The notes beneath the pieces are model-generated. The model had not been told where the DNA came from, made no database searches, and saw only the letters and a list, made by a program, of their open reading frames with translations. Below are positions 1 to 6,072 of a DNA stretch of 6,377 nt, one piece after another (within the stretch, counting starts at the first letter, position 1; every line of letters begins with the position of its first letter). Both the position numbers and the translations under genes were made by a program. This DNA is from Cyanobacteria bacterium K_DeepCast_35m_m2_023 (lineage in GTDB: Bacteria > Cyanobacteriota > Cyanobacteriia > PCC-6307 > Cyanobiaceae): positions 1-6,377 of the forward strand of contig VGQR01000119.1 of the NCBI GenBank assembly GCA_016882345.1, written 5' to 3'.

Positions 1-360
1 GACCACGATGGCCTGTTCACGCTGCTGCATGACTGCGCAGCGGAGCTGGCCACGCGAGGCACCTTCAACGCCCTGATCAGCAATGGTCAATGGCTGTTTG
101 CCACCGCGACCACCCGGCTTCACTGGATCACCCGGCGCGCCCCCTTCAGCACCGCCACCCTGGCTGACGCTCCCGTGCAAGTCGACTTCTCGGCCCTGAC
201 CACCAGCAGCGATGTGGTGACGATCCTCAGCACCGAGCCTCTCACCAGTGACGAGCATTGGCAGGCCTTTGAACCCGGCGAATCGATGCTGTTGATCAAC
301 GGCCAGATCGTGAACCAGGCCCACCAAGCACCCCATCCACAGATCTCGATCGCGCCATGA
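1..360 (+). CDS. Class II glutamine amidotransferase (YafJ/EgtC type), C-terminal part
   Basis: The frame is open from the first base to a TGA at 358-360 and gives 119 residues, so the gene begins upstream of the window. The segment VVTILSTEPLTSDEHW followed by W-x-x-F-x-P-G-E and a short hydrophobic strand LLINGQIV is typical of the end of YafJ/EgtC-like class II (Ntn-hydrolase) glutamine amidotransferases, where the phrase 'ATEPLT..E.W' precedes the last strands. Earlier, the stretch around FNALISNGQWLFATATTRLHW fits the 'N..L.dG..l.A.R..' core strands of the fold. Family members hydrolyse glutamine with an N-terminal cysteine at position 2; that residue lies outside the window, so activity cannot be judged. 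The substrate of YafJ itself is unknown, and EgtC acts in ergothioneine synthesis; no egt gene is visible here. The stop overlaps the chrA remnant start as ATGA, which implies former translational coupling. Family assignment is from motif memory. Confidence 0.8.
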   Translation, partial: DHDGLFTLLHDCAAELATRGTFNALISNGQWLFATATTRLHWITRRAPFSTATLADAPVQVDFSALTTSSDVVTILSTEPLTSDEHWQAFEPGESMLLINGQIVNQAHQAPHPQISIAP

Positions 361-683
361 CTGCGAACCCGGTCCCCTCTCACCCACATGAGTTCCCCTC
401 GCCCAGGCCGTCCGCTTCTGGGCCCGGCTCGGCTGGGTGAGCTTCGGCGGGCCGGCTGGCCACCGACCTGGGTTGGCTGATGCACGGGGTGCCCGGTGGG
501 CTGATCGCCGGTGGTCTGTTTCTGATCCCCTCGGTGCTGGTGCTGACGGCACTGTCCAGGCTGGATGCGATCTGGAAGCTGGTGCCGCTGCTGGATTTGG
601 TGGTCGCGGTGCTCATGCCGGCCGTGCTGGCCATTGTGCTGAAGGCGGCCTTTGTCGCCTTGACCCTGGTGGTGGCGCTGTAA
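357..683 (+). pseudogene. chrA: Chromate transporter ChrA, decayed remnant
   Basis: Three reading-frame pieces together resemble the N-terminal half of ChrA, a membrane chromate exporter usually near 400-450 residues. Piece 1 starts at ATG 357 (MTANPVPSHPHEF). A C-run at 395-398 then appears to have lost one base, and the sense moves to another frame: AQAVRFWARLGWVSFGGPAG (401-460), carrying the family's FGGPAG motif. At about 456-460 the frame changes again, directly to LATDLGWLMHGVPGG (456-500) and a hydrophobic stretch. About 38 residues normally found between FGGPAG and the QLAT.LGWLMH segment are missing, including the LPGPEAQQ region. The tail MPAVLAIVLKAA (about 616-651) resembles the family's KPAV.AIV..AA, and the frame stops at TAA 681-683, well short of full length. 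The gene cannot encode a working transporter. Known: the ChrA motifs. Inferred: the order of the lesions. Confidence 0.82.
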
Positions 684-695
684 GCCCAGTTCGGG

Positions 696-713
696 CAGCA
701 CTGCAGTGTGCTG
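696..713. repeat. Short stem-loop after the chrA remnant
   Basis: CAGCAC, TGCAGT and GTGCTG form a perfect 6-bp stem with a 6-base loop that is itself nearly self-complementary. It lies 13 bases after the TAA of the chrA remnant. No T-run follows, so it does not meet the usual form of an intrinsic terminator. It may be a weak 3' end structure or chance. The rest of the 684-793 spacer shows no clear promoter or ribosome binding site. Confidence 0.25.
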
Positions 714-793
714 AGGGGTCGTCCTGCACGCAGTCTGCATCTGAACATCCCTGCCAGGATCAGCGCAGCACATCCGCATTGCGAGTAGGGCCC

Positions 794-2959
794 ATGGGCA
801 TCTGGACCGAACGACGGTTCCGGCGACGCCTGTCAGCGGTGCTGGCCGGTGGGCTGCTGGCCTTGACCCTGGCCCTGAGCCAGCTCAGCCAGCCATCACC
901 TGGCTTGGCCAAGGCTTCCAACCAGGCCATTGCGGTGTTTCCCCTGAGCCGGCAACCCTTTTACAACGAGCTGAACCAGGTCAGAGCCCAGTGGCGGCAG
1001 CACCAGTTGGGCGAGGTGGCCGCCGATAGCCCTCGCGGCACGGTCGTCAACTTCTACGCCGTGATGGCCGAGGTGATCGACCGCGCCAATGCCATCAGCC
1101 GCGCCGGGGCCAGCGAGCCAGGACTGTGGTGGAGCCCGCAACTTCAACAGCAGATCGAGGAGACCGAAACCCTGTTTCGCCTGGCGGTGTCCACGCTCGA
1201 TGGCAGCAGCATCGCCCAGAGCGTGCGGGCTGATGTCACCGAGGAGGCAGCGCTGCAGCTGAAAGGGGTGCTCGATTTTGTCTTTCACACGAGCATTCAG
1301 CCGCTCAACCTGCCCGACGCAGCCGCGTTGCAGAGCCTCGGCGCCCAGGACAAGCCCCTGAGCCACTGGCGCATGCCGGGGACGGCCATCACCCTGACCA
1401 ACAAGATTGCCGGTGATCCCGACAACACCGATTTCGTGTTCTCCAGCGAAACGGTGGGTCGAATGCGGCAAATGTATGCCGACATCGAATCATTCCGGAT
1501 ACCCAGCGATGCCTTCAGCACCGGGGATGCCTACGGCAGCTATGCCCGCACCCCGGGCGGCTTGGTTCCCCCCAAGTGGTATCTGAAGCTGCCTGCCTCG
1601 ACCCGACCCCTCTTGAATGTCGCGATCGGTGAGCAAACGCTGTTGCAGATCGCCCTCAGTGTGCTGGTGGGGCTGGTCGGAGCAAGTGGAACGGCAGTGT
1701 TGATCGTCCGGTTCATCAAAACTTACCGCTTTCATCCTGCAGGAGACGACAACGCGCTGCCGAGCCTTAACGATGACAACCTCGCCTGGAATCGGTTGCT
1801 GCTGCTGCTGCCGATCCTGCCGTTGGCGCGGTTCAGCGAGCTGATCATCGATGACTACATCAACATCACAGGTCTCTCGCTTGAGATCATCACCTCGGGC
1901 TACTACGTGGTCTACTTCGGGACGGCTAGCGCCCTCAGTTACCTCAGCCTGGAAGCCTTCGGGCGATCAGGCGCCGAATGGCTGGTGCGTCTGCGCGGCA
2001 GCCGATCGCCGCTGATGCTGCAGCGCATGAACAATCTGATGCTGCCCATCTGCCGCAGCCTCGGTGCGCTGACTGCCCTGTTCCTGCTGTATCGGTTGCT
2101 GGTCCAACTGGGGCTTCCATCGACCACCGTGCTGGCCTTCTCGGCCGTGCCTGGTCTGGCCATCGGCCTGGGGGCCTCAAAACTGCTGGGTAACTTGTTC
2201 GCCGGACTGGCGATTCAGACCGACCGTCCCCTGCGGGTCGGGGAGTTCTGCCAGGTGGGCGAGAACACCGGCTTCATCACGCGCATCGGCCTGCGCTCAC
2301 TCGAGCTGCAGACCCTCGAGAGCCGGATCACCATTCCCAACTCGGTGGCCGATGAAGCCACCATCGTCAACTATTCACGCCGCAGCAACGCCCTCGAAGC
2401 GGTGCCTGTGCAGGCGTTGGACTTGCGTCTCCAGATCGAGGAGCGGCTCTCGCCCGAACAAGTCGGTGATCTGAACGAGTACTGCCAGGCCATGCTCCGG
2501 GCAGACCCGGATCTGGACAATCCCCTCGTGACCATCAACCAGACCTGCAGCGAGAGCCTTGAGCTGATCGGATTTGCCATGGTGACGCTGAACAGCTGGC
2601 CCGCCTACCTGGCGGTGAGGGGGCGGGTGCTGCAGCGGCTTCAGCAGCTGATCGACCAGGTGCGCAAATCGCGCATCGTGGTCGGCGTCTCCTACGCGAC
2701 CAGCGCCGAGCAACTGGCCGCGCTGCCCGGGCTGATCAAGGCGCTGGTGAACGCCGATCCGGAGCTGCAGTTCCGCTCGTGCCGTCTGATGACGATTGGG
2801 GAATTCAGCTACGACTACGTGTTTGATTTCCGCTCCAGCCACGCCAGCTACAGCAGCTTCAAAGATTCCATTGATCGGCTGAACCGCGAGCTGCTGGCTT
2901 GTTTTGCCGCCCAGGGCATCGAGATTCCCTTCCCCACAAGCATCGAACTGAATCAGTAG
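794..2959 (+). CDS. MscS-family mechanosensitive ion channel with duplicated C-terminal domain
   Basis: This gene encodes 721 residues, far longer than E. coli MscS (286). Channels of this family open under membrane tension to release solutes during osmotic downshock. Residues 1-38 form a signal peptide: TERRFRRR, a hydrophobic core, then GLAKA. Residues 40-275 form a probable periplasmic, largely helical region. Hydrophobic segments lie near 281-308, 334-351, 366-386 and 413-438. The pore-lining MscS helix is at about 445-473 (AVPGLAIGLGASKLLGNLF, small-residue rich), followed by DRPLRVGEFC and a beta domain ending near NYSRR (526-530). The cytoplasmic region (about 537-715) looks like two tandem copies of the usual C-terminal domain: SPEQ/ADPDL at 553 and 570, SAEQ/ADPEL at 637 and 654, both 84 residues apart. 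ATG 794 was chosen because it places the signal peptide at the N-terminus; the frame is open back to GTG 437, but that part reads through the chrA remnant. No good Shine-Dalgarno site is seen. Confidence 0.92.
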   Translation: MGIWTERRFRRRLSAVLAGGLLALTLALSQLSQPSPGLAKASNQAIAVFPLSRQPFYNELNQVRAQWRQHQLGEVAADSPRGTVVNFYAVMAEVIDRANAISRAGASEPGLWWSPQLQQQIEETETLFRLAVSTLDGSSIAQSVRADVTEEAALQLKGVLDFVFHTSIQPLNLPDAAALQSLGAQDKPLSHWRMPGTAITLTNKIAGDPDNTDFVFSSETVGRMRQMYADIESFRIPSDAFSTGDAYGSYARTPGGLVPPKWYLKLPASTRPLLNVAIGEQTLLQIALSVLVGLVGASGTAVLIVRFIKTYRFHPAGDDNALPSLNDDNLAWNRLLLLLPILPLARFSELIIDDYINITGLSLEIITSGYYVVYFGTASALSYLSLEAFGRSGAEWLVRLRGSRSPLMLQRMNNLMLPICRSLGALTALFLLYRLLVQLGLPSTTVLAFSAVPGLAIGLGASKLLGNLFAGLAIQTDRPLRVGEFCQVGENTGFITRIGLRSLELQTLESRITIPNSVADEATIVNYSRRSNALEAVPVQALDLRLQIEERLSPEQVGDLNEYCQAMLRADPDLDNPLVTINQTCSESLELIGFAMVTLNSWPAYLAVRGRVLQRLQQLIDQVRKSRIVVGVSYATSAEQLAALPGLIKALVNADPELQFRSCRLMTIGEFSYDYVFDFRSSHASYSSFKDSIDRLNRELLACFAAQGIEIPFPTSIELNQ

Positions 2960-2989
2960 CGAGGCTGGCTCCAATCGTTGCTCGATCAA

Positions 2990-4234
2990 TCAGGGCATCC
3001 AGCGCAACAAACCACCGCCAAGGCCCCCCGGCAGTCCACCTGGGAATCCAGCAGGAGCCTGCTCAGGCTGGGACGGAGGTGGATCGGCAGCGGCATCAGT
3101 GCTGGCCTCACCTGCAGCGTTCTGACCCTGCAGCAACGGTTTGAGCACGACCGACTGACGGAACAGCGCCAGGGTCCAGGCCGGCCTGGCCGCCGGTGCC
3201 TTCAACGGAGCCGCGAGCTTGAGCGGTGCACCAAAGGCCTTGAAATCCAGAAAGCCCATCGCCATCTGCTGCATCGCCTGGGCGCTGACGGCACAGCTGG
3301 TCTGGGTGGGCGGCAGCAACACCCCCTTGGCGATCAACCCCTTGGCAGCCGCCGCATCCAGCTCAGGCGACACCATGCTGTTGAACCACGGCGCCGTGCT
3401 GGAGGTCCAGATCACCACATCCCCCTCCTGCTGACCGGCCCCAGAGACCACTGCCTGATAGCCCAGGGCGCCCGACACGGCCCCCCAACGCAGGCTGGTG
3501 GCGGCACCACTGGCCTGCGTCTGCAGCTGCACGGGCGGTAGAAAGTCGTGGCCACCATCCACGGCAAAGCGAATCGTTGGGCTGTAGTTGCCCTCGACCC
3601 GATGGTCGCCGACCAGTGACGCGTTGGCGTTCAGCGTCTGCGGTGCATCGCCGGCGGGCCAGACTCCGATGGTTCCGTTGGCGCGCTCGAACCCTGCAGC
3701 CCTGGCCTTCTGACCCGGCAGGGCGGCCAGCAAGCGCCGTTGTTCGGGGAGCAATCGGGCCAGATCGACAATGTCGGGCTGGCCGGCTGCGGCCTGCTCG
3801 CCGCAGCCCCGAAAGATCAACAGCCGTCCCCGAGGGGCCTGGGGTTCGCCAACGTCCAGCGGAGCAGCAGACACCGGTTCAGGCGTGCGCAACACCAGGG
3901 GTGTCCCCAGACCCAAGCCCGCTGGAATGCTGTGCTCGGCGCGCGGCGACTGGCTGGGACGTTGCGGCGATTGCAGCCGCAACTCCAACTGGCGGCTGAC
4001 CGGATCGGCCCCGCGCCCCTGGCCGCCCATCATCTGCACCATGGCTGCCCCGGACAGACCTGGGACCAAACCAGACACGGTGCGGGCCTCCAGCCGGTAG
4101 TGAACCGTTCCCAAGCCTGGGTTGGGCGCAGCGCCCGCAGCATCCGCCAGCCCAGGGCCGGTGCTGGCGGCCAGCAGGGCCAGTGTCAGCAGCCGACATC
4201 CAGCGGCCCCGGGGCCTGAACACGGTGCGGCCAT
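2990..4234 (-). CDS. Secreted protein of unknown function, 414 residues
   Basis: I do not recognise a named function. The N-terminus, with the hydrophobic run LLTLALLAAS and then GLADA, is a likely Sec signal peptide with cleavage near residue 32, placing the protein in the periplasm or outside. The mature part has two cysteines, C144 in LLIFRGCGE and C314 in QTSCAV, which could form a disulfide. It has a clear Gly/Met patch (MVQMMGGQGRG, 66-74) and a segment SLRWGAVSGALGYQAVV (247-263) shaped like the L.W..v.ga.gY strand pair of fibronectin type III-like folds. The last 30 residues are Pro/Gly rich (GGLPGGLGGGLL). From memory, similar hypothetical proteins with 'GRLLI.WGCGE' and 'SLVGDH...GNYSP' occur in proteobacteria, all uncharacterised. 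The start is ATG 4234; TTG 4258 in the same frame would add LRRFLDAP with more positive charge before the signal core and is a real alternative. It converges on mscS with a 30-base gap, so it is transcribed separately. Confidence 0.8.
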   Translation of the reverse strand: MAAPCSGPGAAGCRLLTLALLAASTGPGLADAAGAAPNPGLGTVHYRLEARTVSGLVPGLSGAAMVQMMGGQGRGADPVSRQLELRLQSPQRPSQSPRAEHSIPAGLGLGTPLVLRTPEPVSAAPLDVGEPQAPRGRLLIFRGCGEQAAAGQPDIVDLARLLPEQRRLLAALPGQKARAAGFERANGTIGVWPAGDAPQTLNANASLVGDHRVEGNYSPTIRFAVDGGHDFLPPVQLQTQASGAATSLRWGAVSGALGYQAVVSGAGQQEGDVVIWTSSTAPWFNSMVSPELDAAAAKGLIAKGVLLPPTQTSCAVSAQAMQQMAMGFLDFKAFGAPLKLAAPLKAPAARPAWTLALFRQSVVLKPLLQGQNAAGEASTDAAADPPPSQPEQAPAGFPGGLPGGLGGGLLRWMP

Positions 4235-4265
4235 GGGCGCATCAAGAAATCTGCGCAACAGTTTG

Positions 4266-4275
4266 GGAGATCTCC
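4266..4275. promoter_or_regulatory. Palindrome in the divergent intergenic region
   Basis: GGAGATCTCC is a perfect 10-bp palindrome almost central in the 76 bases between the divergent starts at 4234 (-) and 4311 (+). A second palindrome, CCAATTGG, is at 4288-4295. The region is AT-richer than its surroundings and must hold the promoters of both genes unless they start farther in. I could not assign a -35/-10 pair with proper spacing on either strand, so an operator role is only a possibility. Confidence 0.25.
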
Positions 4276-4293
4276 AGTAAATTGTCCCCAATT

Positions 4294-4298
4294 GGAGG
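4294..4298 (+). promoter_or_regulatory. Ribosome binding site deciding the TTG start of the CNNM/CorC gene
   Basis: GGAGG is a strong Shine-Dalgarno match. It lies 12 bases before the TTG at 4311, slightly long but workable. In this frame a stop (TAA 4278-4280) lies upstream and there is no ATG or GTG between it and 4311, so TTG is the best supported initiation codon. Confidence 0.55.
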
Positions 4299-4310
4299 CA
4301 AAAGCACTCG

Positions 4311-5645
4311 TTGGCACTGGAGATACTGTTCATCCTGATCTTGATCCTGGCCAACGGAGTGTTCTCTGGAGCTGAAATTGCGATCGTTTCGTCTCGCAAG
4401 CATCGGCTCGAGCAACTCGCCGAAAAAGGCCGTCGTTCGGCCCGGGTAGCCCTGCGCCTGGCCGAATCACCCAACGAATTTTTATCGACCGTCCAGATCG
4501 GCATCACCCTGATCGGCATTCTCAGCGGTGCTGTGGGTGGGGCGACCCTGGCCCGCCAGCTCGAGCGCGTCTTTGATCAGATCCCCAGGCTTGATGCCTA
4601 TAGCGAAGCGCTGAGTTTTGCGCTGGTGGTCTCGGCCATCACCTACCTCTCCCTGGTGATCGGCGAGCTGGTGCCCAAGCGCATCGCCCTGGCCAACCCG
4701 GAACAGCTGGCCTGCCAGGCGGCCCCATCGATGCGCTGGCTGTCGCGCATCAGCGCCCCGGTGGTGCATCTGCTCAGCCGTTCCACCGATGCCCTGCTGC
4801 GGCTGATGGGGGTTTCGACCGAAACCGGTCCCGATGTCTCCGAAGACGAGATCAAGGCCATGATCCGCCAGGGGGCTGAAACCGGCGTTTTTGAAGAAGC
4901 CGAACACGACATGATGCAGCGCGTCATGCGGCTGGGCGATCGGGCCATCAAGACGCTGATGACCCCGCGCACCGACATCTGCTGGCTCGACCTCGATGAA
5001 CCGATCGAGGTAAACCTCAAGGAGGTCATGGACAGCACCCACTCGCAATTTCCTGTTGCCAGGGAGAGCCTCGATGACTGTGTGGGCTTTGTGCGGGTGC
5101 GGCATCTGCTGTCGGCCCGGATCAGCGAGCAGTCCATTGACCTGGAGCATCTGATCCAACCCCCCTTGTTTTTGGCTGAAAGCACCCGCGCCCTGTCCTT
5201 GCTTGAAGAGTTCAAACGTACCGGTATTCACTTTGCGCTCGTCACCGACGAATTCGGTGGCATCTCCGGTCTGGTCACCCTCAACGACCTGATGGAGGGC
5301 ATCGTCGGCGATCTGCCCTCCATCGACGATCAGGACGAACCGCTTGTGACCCAGCGCGATGACGGCTCCTGGCTGATCGACGGTGCCCTTGATCTCGAGG
5401 CCTTTGCCGAGGTGATCGACGAAGACATCTTTGATATCGATCAAGAACGCCGCTACCACACCATGGCCGGCTTTGTGATGCACGTTCTTGAGCGCATCCC
5501 CCAGGAAGCGGACAGCTTCGAATGGCGCGGTTACCGCTTTGAAGTGATCGACATGGATGGCAAACGCATCGACAAGTTGTTGATCAACCAGCTCGACACC
5601 GCAGCGGATGACGCCAAACACGACGACCCGCTGAAGCCCGATTGA
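4311..5645 (+). CDS. CNNM/CorC (HlyC)-family membrane transporter with CBS pair
   Basis: The 444-residue product has the full three-part layout of the 'hemolysin family' (UPF0053/CNNM) proteins. Residues 1-165 are the DUF21/CNNM transmembrane domain, with NGVFSGAEIAIVSSRK (15-30), the small-residue stretch TVQIGITLIGILSGAVGG (60-77) and GELVPKRIAL (118-127). The CBS pair runs from about 212 to 334 and includes MTPRTDI (217-223) and FALVTDEFGGISGLVT (308-323), then DLMEGIVGDL. Residues 352-428 are the CorC/HlyC C-terminal domain (WLIDGALDLEAF, YHTMAGFV, FEWRGYRFEVIDMDG). Relatives are inner-membrane proteins linked to export of Mg2+, Co2+ or Na+ (CorB/CNNM, MpfA) or of polyamines (PaeA/YtfL); the substrate here cannot be read from sequence. 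The old name hemolysin is misleading. Initiation is at TTG, giving MALEILFILILILANG, which matches the usual family N-terminus. Length is normal and no lesions are seen. Confidence 0.93.
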   Translation: MALEILFILILILANGVFSGAEIAIVSSRKHRLEQLAEKGRRSARVALRLAESPNEFLSTVQIGITLIGILSGAVGGATLARQLERVFDQIPRLDAYSEALSFALVVSAITYLSLVIGELVPKRIALANPEQLACQAAPSMRWLSRISAPVVHLLSRSTDALLRLMGVSTETGPDVSEDEIKAMIRQGAETGVFEEAEHDMMQRVMRLGDRAIKTLMTPRTDICWLDLDEPIEVNLKEVMDSTHSQFPVARESLDDCVGFVRVRHLLSARISEQSIDLEHLIQPPLFLAESTRALSLLEEFKRTGIHFALVTDEFGGISGLVTLNDLMEGIVGDLPSIDDQDEPLVTQRDDGSWLIDGALDLEAFAEVIDEDIFDIDQERRYHTMAGFVMHVLERIPQEADSFEWRGYRFEVIDMDGKRIDKLLINQLDTAADDAKHDDPLKPD

Positions 5646-5716
5646 GCGTCTCTCAGGCCGGCAAGAATTCGAGCTGCAGCAAGCAGACACCCCAGGCATT
5701 CATCAACGCTCAATCG
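5639..5716. repeat. Perfect 11-bp inverted repeat spanning the transporter stop codon
   Basis: CGATTGAGCGT (5639-5649) contains the TGA stop of the transporter gene and is exactly complementary to ACGCTCAATCG (5706-5716), with 56 bases between. The inner part also holds GCTGCAGC (5673-5680). The mRNA could fold into a long-loop stem at its 3' end, or the arms could be the ends of a small insertion. There is no T-run for a standard intrinsic terminator. Confidence 0.4.
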
Positions 5717-5872
5717 AGCCCCCTACTGGCCAATGGCGGAGTTTTCATTCGCGATTTCGACCTCCTCGCCATCATCAACCTACCCCTACAAGAGGTGTTT
5801 CAAGATCGCCCGAAACAATGATGCCAACAATCCAGCCAACCAATTGCCTGAAGGTCAGGATTTCTACAAACG

Positions 5873-5995
5873 GTGTTCACCTTTGCGGTGCCCGAGGCGC
5901 TGCGGCAGATCGCGTTGCAGAACGGCCAGCAACAGCAGGACTGTTGGGACGTGACCTCAGCACTCCCCCCTGCCATTTCGAGCGAGCTGCTCTGA
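5873..5995 (+). pseudogene. Possible 40-codon gene fragment or small gene, unrecognised
   Basis: A GTG-started frame ends at TGA 5993-5995 and reads VFTFAVPEAL, then a glutamine-rich QNGQQQQ and DCWDVTSALPPAISSELL. Third codon positions are mostly G or C, as in the real genes of the window, which suggests genuine coding ancestry. There is no clear ribosome binding site; the same frame has stops at 5849 and 5819, so it could be the tail of a decayed longer gene. I recognise no family. It could also be chance. Confidence 0.2.
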
Positions 5996-6040
5996 ATCCG
6001 GCTGGGCAAGGGAGCAGCCGCCAGAGGCCTTAGCGTTGAC

Positions 6041-6058
6041 TGCAATGCTGTCATTGCA
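6041..6058. promoter_or_regulatory. Candidate autoregulatory operator of the antitoxin gene
   Basis: TGCAATG, CTGT and CATTGCA form a perfect 7-bp inverted repeat with a 4-base centre, ending 14 bases before the antitoxin ATG. TTGACT at 6036-6041, a good -35-like hexamer, abuts the left arm, but no matching -10 is seen at 17 bases. Ribbon-helix-helix antitoxins of the FitA type are known to bind inverted repeats in their own promoter, so this position and symmetry fit. The function is inferred. Confidence 0.45.
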
Positions 6059-6061
6059 AGC

Positions 6062-6066
6062 GGGAG
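6062..6066 (+). promoter_or_regulatory. Ribosome binding site of the antitoxin gene
   Basis: GGGAG lies 6 bases before the ATG at 6073, the expected spacing for a Shine-Dalgarno sequence. It supports the chosen start and a translated gene. Confidence 0.6.
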
Positions 6067-6072
6067 TCGTCC

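Larger units (their letters stand above)
5646..6072. other. Intergenic stretch with no convincing intact gene
   Basis: This 427-base gap lies between the transporter and the antitoxin. The left part holds the inner arms of the inverted repeat. A TTG-started frame at 5642-5821 (59 residues, overlapping the transporter stop as TTGA) includes the protein-like run GVFIRDFDLLAIINL, but it has mixed codon use and no ribosome binding site, so I do not call it a gene. A 40-codon coding-like fragment lies at 5873-5995, followed by a 6-bp stem CGGCTG/CAGCCG (5999-6004 and 6015-6020). The right end carries the candidate operator and ribosome binding site of the antitoxin. I saw no tRNA, CRISPR repeats or complete transposase. 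Confidence 0.5.

Noticed and set aside
437..793. In-frame upstream extension of the MscS gene from GTG 437, adding 119 residues
   Set aside because: The first 8 codons are the ChrA FGGPAG segment and the rest is an out-of-frame reading of the chrA remnant, rich in Gly/Ala/Arg. It would bury the clear signal peptide starting at 794.
2960..2989. Bidirectional intrinsic terminator between the convergent genes
   Set aside because: The 30-base gap has only a 4-bp ATCG/CGAT stem and no T-run on either strand.
4235..4519. Extension of the secreted protein gene to an ATG at 4519 on the minus strand
   Set aside because: It would overlap the first 209 bases of the well-supported transporter gene, and the extra residues show no protein-like pattern. 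The signal peptide begins near 4234.
794..5645. An ion-homeostasis operon or island linking MscS and the CNNM transporter
   Set aside because: An opposing gene lies between them and no shared regulatory site is visible. Adjacency alone does not support a joint system.
4482..5699. Long 405-residue open frame on the minus strand opposite the transporter
   Set aside because: It is the mirror of a strongly conserved CNNM/CorC gene. Its sequence is rich in His/Gln/Gly, as expected from antisense to GC-rich codons.
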